A stretch of DNA of 6,454 nucleotides from Bacteroidia bacterium (lineage in GTDB: Bacteria; Bacteroidota; Bacteroidia; Flavobacteriales; Flavobacteriaceae). The notes beneath the pieces were generated by a model, which had not been told where the DNA came from, made no database searches, and was given only the letters and a program-made list of their open reading frames with translations. The DNA lies in the NCBI GenBank assembly GCA_030429325.1, contig JAUICT010000130.1:1-6454 (forward strand). The letters run 5' to 3'. Positions 1 to 5,685 of this stretch are shown in pieces (the stretch's first letter is position 1; every line of letters starts with the position of its first letter). The translations under genes were made by a program, and so were the position numbers.

Positions 1-272
1 TATTTGTGTTTTGGTTTTCCAACACGGATTGCACCAATGCTCACGAATTGTAATGGCCCTGTCATGTCGAGCGCGGTCGAGACATTATTGGGATTTCTCG
101 TCGCCCCGATGGTAATCGGGACTCTGTCGAAATGACGTTGGGAGCTTTGAGGTCATTTCGAACCCCTGTCCCGAGCTTGCGAGGGAGCTAGGGAGCGTGG
201 GAAATCTATTTTTTTGGATTTCTCAATCGTCGTTTTTCTCCTCATATCGAAATGACTTGGGACCGGTTTTTT
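1..272. repeat. Repeat unit copy 1 (longest copy)
   Basis: Palindrome A spans 61-136 with an internal hairpin at 105-120 (CCCGAT, loop GGTA, ATCGGG). Palindrome B spans 152-256, with an inner stem GAAATC at 201-206 pairing with GATTTC at 217-222. This copy is about 19 bp longer than copy 2. The extra bases lie in palindrome B around 163-190, in a GC-rich stretch (TGTCCCGAGCTTGCGAGGGA) that is itself partly self-complementary. Confidence 0.88.
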
Positions 273-525
273 TATTTGTGTTTTGGTTTTCCGACACGAA
301 TGGCACCAATTTTCACGGATTGTAATGGGGTTGTCATGTCGAGCGCAGTCGAGACATCATTGGGATTTCTCGTCGTCCCGATCTTCGTCGGGACTCTGTC
401 GAAATGACGTTGGGAGCCTTGTGGTCATTTCGAACTGACCGAAGGGAGCGTGAGAAATCTATTTTTTTGGATTTCTCAATCGTCGTTTCTCGCCTCATAT
501 CGAAATGACTTGGGAGCGGTTTTTT
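273..525. repeat. Repeat unit copy 2 (253 bp)
   Basis: Palindrome A spans 333-408. Its central hairpin at 377-392 has stem CCCGA/TCGGG and loop TCTTCG, unlike the tips of copies 1 and 3. Palindrome B spans 424-509, with inner stem GAGAAATC (452-459) pairing with GATTTCTC (470-477) around a T-rich loop. The unit ends in a T-tract at 520-526 that runs into copy 3. Confidence 0.88.
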
Positions 526-763
526 TATTTGTGTTTTGGCTTTTCGACACGAATTGCACAAATTTTCACGGATTGTAATGGGGTTGTCATGTCGAGCGCA
601 GTCAAGACATTATTGGGATTTCTCGTCGTACCGATTACCATCGGGACTCTGTCGAAATGACGTTGGGAGCTTTGAGGTCATTTCGAACCGACCGAAGGGA
701 ATGTGAGAAATCTATCATTTGGGATTTCTCAATCGTCGTTTTCCTCCTCATATCGAAATGACT
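526..763. repeat. Repeat unit copy 3, next to the lipoprotein gene
   Basis: Palindrome A spans 586-661, with a central hairpin at 631-644 (CCGAT, loop TACC, ATCGG). Palindrome B spans 677-762, with inner stem GAGAAATC (705-712) pairing with GATTTCTC (723-730). The copy loses similarity right after the right arm of palindrome B, about 20 bp before the lipoprotein stop codon, so the terminal linker and T-tract are missing here. Confidence 0.87.
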
Positions 764-781
764 GGCAGGAGTGAGGGAAAC

Positions 782-1537
782 CTAATCCTCCCAATTTTTA
801 AGCCGGTCTAAGTATAGATAGTCTTCCACAAATTGCCGGTGTTCGGGACTGGTCATTTTTTCAACCAAATTCAATGCGGTGATATAGCTGGTCAGGTTTC
901 CATTGGAGGAACTGAACTTTCCATCCTCCACAAAAGTGACGACACTATCATCCTGGACCTTTAAATTGGGATAATTCTCCTGTAATTCCTTTCCTCCGCC
1001 TATGTAGGTAACGATTTTATGGCCATCCGCAATCCCGGATTCCCCAATAAGTTGGGCTCCGGCACAATTGCTCACTATGTATTGGGTCTCCTCATTTTTC
1101 TTTTGAATGAATTCAATCATTTTTTTGTTGCGAACCTGGGCATACATATCATACCCACTGGGAACGAACAACGCTGTGAGTTTAGGGCAGTTCTCAAAAG
1201 TATAATCGGGGACAAAATGCATGCCTTCCTCAGTGGTGATGGGTCTTATTGTTTCCGCTATGGTGATTACATTGAAAAGCTGCTCCATATCTTGGTTGGG
1301 TTTTCCAAAAACGTCCGATGTGGCTATGACCTCTCCCTGCAACACGCCATTGAACATTAACAGTCCTATGGTGGGCAACTCCGGATTGAACGGTTTTAAG
1401 TGTTTGCTGAGTGTATCCGAGGGTACCTCCACATAGTCAGTTTGTTTAATCTCAGGGTTGGATTTTGATTTCTCGGTATTGCAGCTTAAAAGAATTGCGG
1501 CAAAGAATAGGGATGCAAGTAGTCCTAAATGTTTCAT
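782..1537 (-). CDS. DJ-1/PfpI (class I glutamine amidotransferase-like) domain lipoprotein
   Basis: A 251-residue protein with a lipoprotein signal peptide: a basic start (MKH), a hydrophobic stretch to about residue 17, and a lipobox ending LLSC with the acylated Cys at 19. The mature protein should therefore be anchored to a membrane outside the cytoplasm. After a linker (20-55), a DJ-1/PfpI-type fold runs from about 55 to 230. It starts with TIGLLMFNG, carries a candidate conserved acid at Glu69 and a reactive-Cys elbow at 155-161 (VSNCAGA, Cys158), followed by a GESGIADG helix-turn as in ThiJ/PfpI and AraC-associated DJ-1 domains. The residue 20 after the Cys, His in many relatives (TTHW), is Tyr178 here. 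Members include chaperone/deglycase-like proteins, proteases and hydratases, so the reaction cannot be named. The gene follows the NADH dehydrogenase stop by one base, indicating translational coupling in one operon. The ATG places the signal peptide exactly at the N-terminus. The family is fairly sure, the function unknown. Confidence 0.85.
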   Translation of the reverse strand: MKHLGLLASLFFAAILLSCNTEKSKSNPEIKQTDYVEVPSDTLSKHLKPFNPELPTIGLLMFNGVLQGEVIATSDVFGKPNQDMEQLFNVITIAETIRPITTEEGMHFVPDYTFENCPKLTALFVPSGYDMYAQVRNKKMIEFIQKKNEETQYIVSNCAGAQLIGESGIADGHKIVTYIGGGKELQENYPNLKVQDDSVVTFVEDGKFSSSNGNLTSYITALNLVEKMTSPEHRQFVEDYLYLDRLKNWED

Positions 1538-1538
1538 G

Positions 1539-2813
1539 TTATGTGTTATTTCTTTCTGTGGGTTTAATGATCATTCTAAAATATTGGTCCTTGTAGATGT
1601 AATATCCGAGCCAGTTGTACAGCGTGCGCACTTTGTTTTTAAAGTTTACAAGCCCCATAATGTGTACAAAGATCCATATAAGCCATGCACTAAAGCCTTT
1701 TAGGGACTGTTTTTGTCCAGGGAAGTCCAACACTGCCTTGTTTCGGCCAATGATGGCCAAGGAACCTTTGTCGGTATAGTGGAACGGTTTCCAATCTTGG
1801 CGTTGCCGTTTTAAATTATCGGCCAAATTTTTTGCTTGTTGTAGCGCGGGTTGTGCCAGTTGTGGATGTCCGTCTGGATAGTTTTTATCCCCAACAACCA
1901 AAGCGCAGTCTCCCAAGGCATAAATGTTCTCATACAAATGCACTTGATTGAAGGAATTCGTTATTAACCGTTTACCTGTCCCAAAACTGTCTTTCTGAAA
2001 GCCCTCAAAGGTTTTGGCGGACACTCCTGCGGCCCAAATCAGGTTTTTGGAATGAATCTTTGCGCCGTTGGACAATACAACTGTTTCCCCGTCAAAATCC
2101 TTGACCAGTGTGTTCATCGTCAAGCTAACACCCAGTTCCGATAGTTTTTTGGCGGTATAGGTCTGGGCATTCTTGGACATGGATGCCAAAACGGAATCTT
2201 GACCATCAATTAGGTGGATTTCCCCTAGGTCTTTCTCCAGAAGTTCAGGATAATCCTTGATGATGATGGTGGTCTTCATTTCGGCCAATATGCCGGAGAG
2301 TTCAACTCCTGTAGGTCCTGCACCTGCAATGACAAAGGTGAGGTACTTTTTTCGTTCCTCTACGTCATCGATTCTGGTGGCACGGTCCAATCGGGTCAGG
2401 ATGACATTTCTGAGGGAAAGGGCATCACTGATGGTCTTCATGGGCAGGCTGTATTTTTCAATATTCTTGTTTCCAAAAAAGTTGGTTTCCGTACCCGTTG
2501 CCATCACCAGAATATCGTATTCCAGTTCTCCGTTGCTCAACAGTATTTTGTTTTCTTCGGGCATCACACGCTCAAGGGAGCCCAACCGAAATCTAACATT
2601 CTTTAACTTGCGTAGAATTTTTCGGAACGGATAGCTTATGGCAGATGGCTCCATGAATCCAGTAGATACTTGGTAGATCAAGGGCGGGAAGAAATTGTAG
2701 TTGTTGCTATCCACCAGAGTGATATGATACGATTTGGAATTCCCCAAATTTTTTACAAGTTCCAGACCTGCAAAACCTCCGCCTACCACAACAATTTTTT
2801 TAGTGTCTGCCAT
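1539..2813 (-). CDS. ndh: Type II NADH dehydrogenase (NADH:quinone oxidoreductase, NDH-2 family)
   Basis: A 424-residue flavoprotein, the usual length for bacterial NDH-2. It is expected to oxidise NADH with FAD and pass electrons to menaquinone at the inner face of the cytoplasmic membrane, without pumping protons. The N-terminal FAD-binding dinucleotide fold has GGGFAG at 11-16 and the ribose-binding acid Asp35. A second fold for NADH begins at 161 (GAGPTG, 164-169), with Asp203 at its strand end, which favours NADH over NADPH. The FAD-contact motif YALGDCA lies at 298-304. AQPALQ at 320-325 matches the AQxAxQ quinone-site motif known from NDH-2 enzymes. The C-terminus (about 374-415: AWLIWIFVHIMGLVNF ... 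LYNWLGYYIY) is aromatic and amphipathic, as in the membrane-attachment helices of the family. The stop overlaps nothing, but the DJ-1 lipoprotein ATG follows after one base. A purine-rich AAAGGAAAAG lies just before the ATG. Alternatives are other quinone-reducing family members such as sulfide:quinone reductase, but the motifs fit NDH-2 best. Confidence 0.92.
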   Translation of the reverse strand: MADTKKIVVVGGGFAGLELVKNLGNSKSYHITLVDSNNYNFFPPLIYQVSTGFMEPSAISYPFRKILRKLKNVRFRLGSLERVMPEENKILLSNGELEYDILVMATGTETNFFGNKNIEKYSLPMKTISDALSLRNVILTRLDRATRIDDVEERKKYLTFVIAGAGPTGVELSGILAEMKTTIIIKDYPELLEKDLGEIHLIDGQDSVLASMSKNAQTYTAKKLSELGVSLTMNTLVKDFDGETVVLSNGAKIHSKNLIWAAGVSAKTFEGFQKDSFGTGKRLITNSFNQVHLYENIYALGDCALVVGDKNYPDGHPQLAQPALQQAKNLADNLKRQRQDWKPFHYTDKGSLAIIGRNKAVLDFPGQKQSLKGFSAWLIWIFVHIMGLVNFKNKVRTLYNWLGYYIYKDQYFRMIIKPTERNNT

Positions 2814-2892
2814 GTTCTGACTTTTCCTTTCGTTTGGCTAATACAAAGGTGGTCAAATCAATCACAAGAAAAATTAAGCTGGTTTAAGAAAA

Positions 2893-3462
2893 TCACTTTT
2901 TTTTGATTTCGCTCAGGTATTCTGGAGTCAAGCCAAGAAAACTGGCCAGTACATATTGTGGGACGCGCTGTACAAATTCCGGGAAACTTTGCCGGAAACT
3001 GAAGAACATTTCCTCCTTGGAAAGACTATAGATGTATTTGATGCGCATGAGTGCCGCACCATAGGCCGTCTCAAAAATGGACCTGTAGTATTTCTCCATT
3101 TTCGGGAATTTTTCCAGCAGTTCTTCATACTTTGAAAATGAGATGGACAAAACCGTTGATTTCTCCAAAGTTTCAACATAAAAATTGGAGGGTCTTTGGT
3201 ATTGAAAAGCCAGAAAATCGGTCAACCACCATGTCTCCATGGCGAACTGGGTGGTCTTGGGGTTGCCCAAATCATCAATGAAATAAAGTTGCAAACATCC
3301 TTTTGCCACAAAAAATAGCGTATCGCAGCGTTTTTCTGCATGGAGCAATTTTTCTTTTTTGCGATAGGATCGAACTTCAAAAAAACGTACTATTTCCGAT
3401 AATTCCTCTTCAGAAAAGTTGACATAGCTGTTGATGTGTTCCGTTAGGATCTGTTCGCTCAT
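2893..3462 (-). CDS. Crp/Fnr-family transcriptional regulator (short Bacteroidota type)
   Basis: A 189-residue cytoplasmic regulator. The N-terminal cyclic-nucleotide-binding-like beta-barrel spans about 20-115 (YRKKEKLLHAEKRCDTLFFVAKGCLQLYF at 33-61 is its classic first half). A dimer helix covers about 115-145 and a compact helix-turn-helix lies at the end (VPQYVLASFLGLTPEYLSEIKKK, 167-189), with LASFLGLTPEYLS as turn and recognition helix. This ending is typical of Bacteroidota Crp-like proteins, so the protein is full length. The phosphate-binding cassette that binds cAMP in Crp (a Gly-Glu ... Arg-Ser/Thr pattern) is not evident: the region reads ETWWLTDFLAFQYQRPSNFYVE. There are also no Fnr-type N-terminal iron-sulfur cysteines, so the ligand is unknown. 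It lies 79 bp upstream of the NADH dehydrogenase on the same strand, which makes it a candidate regulator of those genes or of itself. Confidence 0.88.
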   Translation of the reverse strand: MSEQILTEHINSYVNFSEEELSEIVRFFEVRSYRKKEKLLHAEKRCDTLFFVAKGCLQLYFIDDLGNPKTTQFAMETWWLTDFLAFQYQRPSNFYVETLEKSTVLSISFSKYEELLEKFPKMEKYYRSIFETAYGAALMRIKYIYSLSKEEMFFSFRQSFPEFVQRVPQYVLASFLGLTPEYLSEIKKK

Positions 3463-3483
3463 GGATTAGGGCATAACAAGCCG

Positions 3484-3516
3484 TAAAGATAAGCATCTGT
3501 TAGTTGGGTTTTCTAA
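3484..3516 (-). promoter_or_regulatory. Possible promoter of the Crp-like regulator
   Basis: On the minus strand, TATCTTTA (3484-3491) resembles the Bacteroidota -7 box TAnnTTTG. The -33 position, 21 bases upstream, holds TTAG (3513-3516), one mismatch from TTTG. The same TATCTTTA octamer and the same 21-base spacing occur before the hydrolase gene. The start codon lies about 21 bases downstream of the -7 box, giving a very short leader. This is a weak motif match only. Confidence 0.3.
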
Positions 3517-3524
3517 TCTTGGGA

Positions 3525-3538
3525 TGATAAGGGTATCA
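3525..3538. promoter_or_regulatory. Short perfect palindrome, possible operator
   Basis: TGATA-AGGG-TATCA forms a perfect 5-bp inverted repeat with a 4-base centre. It sits about 62 bp upstream of the regulator start and just upstream of its putative -33 box. Crp/Fnr proteins bind two-fold symmetric sites as dimers, so a site for autoregulation is possible. The arms are short enough for chance. Confidence 0.22.
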
Positions 3539-3589
3539 ATCTTGAAGAAAAGGGAGAGGGGAGTAGTGCTTGTAAATCAAATAGCCCGA

Positions 3590-5119
3590 TTACTTCTTTA
3601 GCTGTTCCAGCCTATTGGCAGCGTTTTGATTCTGAGGATTCAATGCCAAGGATTTTTTAAAACTGTCAATGGCTTTTTCTGTGTTGCCCATGAATAAATG
3701 GCCCTCTGCCAGACTGTCATAGAGATTAGCGGAATTTGGAAAAAGTATTGTTGCCAACTCAAACACCTCTATTCCTTGCGAAGACGTATCTGGGTTAAAA
3801 ACGAGTTGTAGTCCAAGGAGGTTCAAATTGCCTTCTTGAATTTTAGATGCGGGATGTTTTTTTACAATGGAGTCGTATAGTTGGGGTAGGTTTTTATAGT
3901 TCTGCTTTGAAGCCAGATCGTTAAAATCCTGAAAGGTGAAGGCTCTTTTTTTTGGTCGTTTAATGCTTTGGGTTATCAAACTATTGGTAACTCCGTTTTC
4001 AGATGGGGCATTTTCAATGAAGCGCAATGCACTTTGATTATTATTCAATGAGGCATTTAGAAAATGTAAGGTATAGGCCGCAACCCATTTATAGGATTCC
4101 ATGATCTCTGAATCGGTTTTGTCCTGCCTTTTGTCCCTATCGGCAAAGAGAATCCCCAATGTGCTAAAGTGACTGTGCGTGAGGTCATGGAACTTCAATC
4201 GGTATGAGGTAGCTTGGGTAATACTGTCGTACAATTGGAACTTTGTGTTGAGTTCAGCATCTATATTGTCCTCTTTCAAAACGATATCGGGAATGTCTTT
4301 CTGCGCCATATGGATATAGGGCACATCTATTTTTGCGGCGTCAAAAAAAGGGGATTGCTCCAGTAGTTCGTATTGATATCTTTCTGTACCATCCAGACTT
4401 ACAATGGCTTTTATAGTATCATTTCTATTTTGCACAATGGTATTGGACAGTCCACCAAAACTGAAGCCCATAAGAGCGATTTTGTCATAATCTACTAGGG
4501 GGAGCTTCCCTGCTTCCTTCAGTAAAAATTCCATATCCCTGGCCTGGGTTTCCATTTCCTTGGCGCTGTTATTGCTGAACCAACGGGTCTCTGTACCGCG
4601 ACTTAGGCTGGAGATTACCACAAAGCCATGACTTGCCAAATATTCGCAAAGCGCGAAGTTCTCTATGGAGGATGCTTGGAAACTTGGCGCATAGACAATT
4701 ACTGGAAATTTTCCTTTTGCAGGTTCTACTTTAGCGTAAGCCGTTGTTTTTTCTGCAAGGTGTTTTTGATTGGCAGGGGTGTTACGGTAATAAAACCAAT
4801 TTAAAATCTGTTCATTGGGCAAATGCTCCCATTCCTCTTCCTCTTTCAGGATTTCAAGGTAATCCAGAACCTGTAACGGTTCCTTGCCGTCTGCAATTTG
4901 CTCTGCGGGATACCACAGGCTTATGGAAATGGGTCGGGCCACCTTTTTGTTGGTAAAATCCATGGCCCTGCTGTATGTTCTTGTACTGTCTAGGGTGGTA
5001 TAGTGGCAAAATCCCACCGAATATTTTCCATTTTCAAGGTTGATTTTATCAAGCGAGGTTTGGGCAATGGCCATACTGACTTGGCAAAGCATCAAAATTT
5101 GTAGAATAGTCCATCTCAT
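3590..5119 (-). CDS. Secreted alpha/beta hydrolase (PAF-acetylhydrolase/dienelactone-hydrolase-like) with C-terminal TPR
   Basis: From the chosen ATG at 5117-5119 the protein has 509 residues. Residues 1-19 (MRWTILQILMLCQVSMAIA) form a Sec signal peptide with likely cleavage before Gln20, so the enzyme should be exported. The N-terminal domain has ISLWYPA at about 66-72, as in PAF-acetylhydrolase-like esterases. The nucleophile elbow is GFSFGG (218-223, Ser220). Candidate acids are Asp275 (QKDIPD) or Asp243 (VSLDG), and the candidate His is His315 (LTHSHFS; His317 is adjacent). The substrate is unknown; an ester or amide is likely. Residues about 449-505 form a TPR-like tail (NLYDSLAEGHLFMGNTEKAI ...), a common C-terminal appendage of Bacteroidota serine hydrolases that probably mediates protein contacts. 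In-frame ATGs at 5137 and 5161 would bury the signal peptide behind 8 or 14 polar residues. They also lie at or upstream of the predicted transcription start, so I prefer 5119. The gene is followed by 127 non-coding bases before the regulator. Confidence 0.85.
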   Translation of the reverse strand: MRWTILQILMLCQVSMAIAQTSLDKINLENGKYSVGFCHYTTLDSTRTYSRAMDFTNKKVARPISISLWYPAEQIADGKEPLQVLDYLEILKEEEEWEHLPNEQILNWFYYRNTPANQKHLAEKTTAYAKVEPAKGKFPVIVYAPSFQASSIENFALCEYLASHGFVVISSLSRGTETRWFSNNSAKEMETQARDMEFLLKEAGKLPLVDYDKIALMGFSFGGLSNTIVQNRNDTIKAIVSLDGTERYQYELLEQSPFFDAAKIDVPYIHMAQKDIPDIVLKEDNIDAELNTKFQLYDSITQATSYRLKFHDLTHSHFSTLGILFADRDKRQDKTDSEIMESYKWVAAYTLHFLNASLNNNQSALRFIENAPSENGVTNSLITQSIKRPKKRAFTFQDFNDLASKQNYKNLPQLYDSIVKKHPASKIQEGNLNLLGLQLVFNPDTSSQGIEVFELATILFPNSANLYDSLAEGHLFMGNTEKAIDSFKKSLALNPQNQNAANRLEQLKK

Positions 5120-5142
5120 ACTAGATTGGTTATACATTTCCT

Positions 5143-5175
5143 TAAAGATACAGGAAACCATTTTTGGTCTTCAAA
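5143..5175 (-). promoter_or_regulatory. Bacteroidota-type promoter of the hydrolase gene
   Basis: On the minus strand TTTG (5172-5175) is followed after 21 bases by TATCTTTA (5143-5150), close to the Bacteroidota consensus TTTG ... TAnnTTTG. Transcription would start near 5136-5138, just upstream of the preferred hydrolase ATG at 5119. The -33 box begins 40 bases past the acetyltransferase stop, so this lies cleanly in the intergenic gap. Confidence 0.42.
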
Positions 5176-5214
5176 CCCAAACAGATGTATTCTTTCCATG
5201 TGCTTTTCTATTGC

Positions 5215-5685
5215 TCAGCCTTGTTTTGTCCATTTTATGCATACGGCAGATATTTTGTCCAATTCCAATCGTTTGTTGGGTAGTTTTACAAACCCATTTT
5301 TGAGATAAAACTCCAATGGAGATTTATAAATTTCCCCATTCATCCTTTTATCGTTGTTATGGTCAATTACCCAACCATTGAGCTCATTTTCTTTTTGTTT
5401 GGCAAGTTCCAATATTCGAGTTCCAAATCCTTTTCCATGGAGTTTTGAATCTAAAATTATAACAAACCATTTGCCACCATCCCGGGTGAAGTCAAAATAC
5501 CAACCCTTTATTTTTTTATTGGAATCAATTAAAAGAATATGGGATTTTCCGGAAAGGCTTTTGAGATAACTTTCAAACGCCTCCATCGATTCATAGGCTA
5601 ATTTTTCTGGATATTCATTGTTCCACAGCTCAAAAATTTCAAGCTTTTCAGGCATTGATAATAAAGAACGCGTGATGAGTTTCAT
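5215..5685 (-). CDS. GNAT-family N-acetyltransferase
   Basis: A 156-residue soluble protein of the usual single-domain GNAT length. GNAT enzymes transfer acetyl from acetyl-CoA to an amine. The acetyl-CoA pyrophosphate loop is visible as LHGKGFGT at 82-89, fitting the motif A pattern Q/R-x-x-G-x-G/A with His in the first position, followed by the helix RILELAKQKENEL. The preceding strand is KWFVIILDS (72-80). Motif B is LEFYLKNGFVKL (124-135), whose FYxKNGF signature is very common in the family. The N-terminal part (about 12-45) is helical and should form the substrate side, but nothing identifies the acceptor. It stands alone on its transcript as far as can be seen: 191 bases separate it from the gene upstream, and the hydrolase downstream has its own promoter-like sequence. 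Its base composition is more AT-rich than the NADH dehydrogenase region. The family is sure, the substrate unknown. Confidence 0.88.
   Translation of the reverse strand: MKLITRSLLSMPEKLEIFELWNNEYPEKLAYESMEAFESYLKSLSGKSHILLIDSNKKIKGWYFDFTRDGGKWFVIILDSKLHGKGFGTRILELAKQKENELNGWVIDHNNDKRMNGEIYKSPLEFYLKNGFVKLPNKRLELDKISAVCIKWTKQG

Larger units (their letters stand above)
1..763. repeat. Tandem array of three ~253-bp double-palindrome units
   Basis: Three head-to-tail copies start with the same TATTTGTGTTTTGG sequence at 1, 273 and 526. By eye they are about 90% identical. Each copy has a roughly 60-bp linker, a palindrome A (arms GTCATGTCGA / TCGAAATGAC), a 15-bp spacer and a palindrome B (arms GTCATTTCGA / TCGAAATGAC), and copies 1 and 2 end with a short T-tract that runs into the next copy. 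No plausible gene lies inside: the one sizeable open frame is basic, low-complexity and made entirely of repeat sequence. Palindromes beginning GTCATTTCGA are, to my knowledge, common in intergenic DNA of Flavobacteriaceae; tandem amplification into a larger unit is less usual. Copy 1 begins exactly at the window edge, so the array may continue to the left. It lies just downstream of the lipoprotein gene stop, so its hairpins could end or protect that transcript, but no U-tract follows them in that direction. Confidence 0.9.

Noticed and set aside
334..561. 75-residue open frame on the minus strand inside the repeat array
   Set aside because: It spans palindromes A and B of copy 2 and runs into copy 3. 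Its product is basic and built from the repeats (FSRSLRSVRNDHKA), which is a typical false gene from such repeats.
1..763. CRISPR array
   Set aside because: The period is about 253 bp and the whole period is conserved; there are no short repeats separated by unique spacers, and no cas gene.
1019..1703. Plus-strand open frames opposite the lipoprotein and dehydrogenase genes
   Set aside because: They are antisense shadows of well-supported genes with no recognisable domain.
2814..2892. Separate promoter for the NADH dehydrogenase (CACCTTTG at 2844-2851 on the minus strand)
   Set aside because: The first base of the -7 box is wrong and no TTTG lies at the normal distance; co-transcription with the regulator is simpler.
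3051..3281. Plus-strand open frame opposite the regulator
   Set aside because: It is antisense to a gene with clear Crp-family features and shows no protein-like pattern of its own.
5120..5161. N-terminal extension of the hydrolase from the ATGs at 5161 or 5137
   Set aside because: It would place polar residues before the signal peptide and lies at or upstream of the predicted transcription start.
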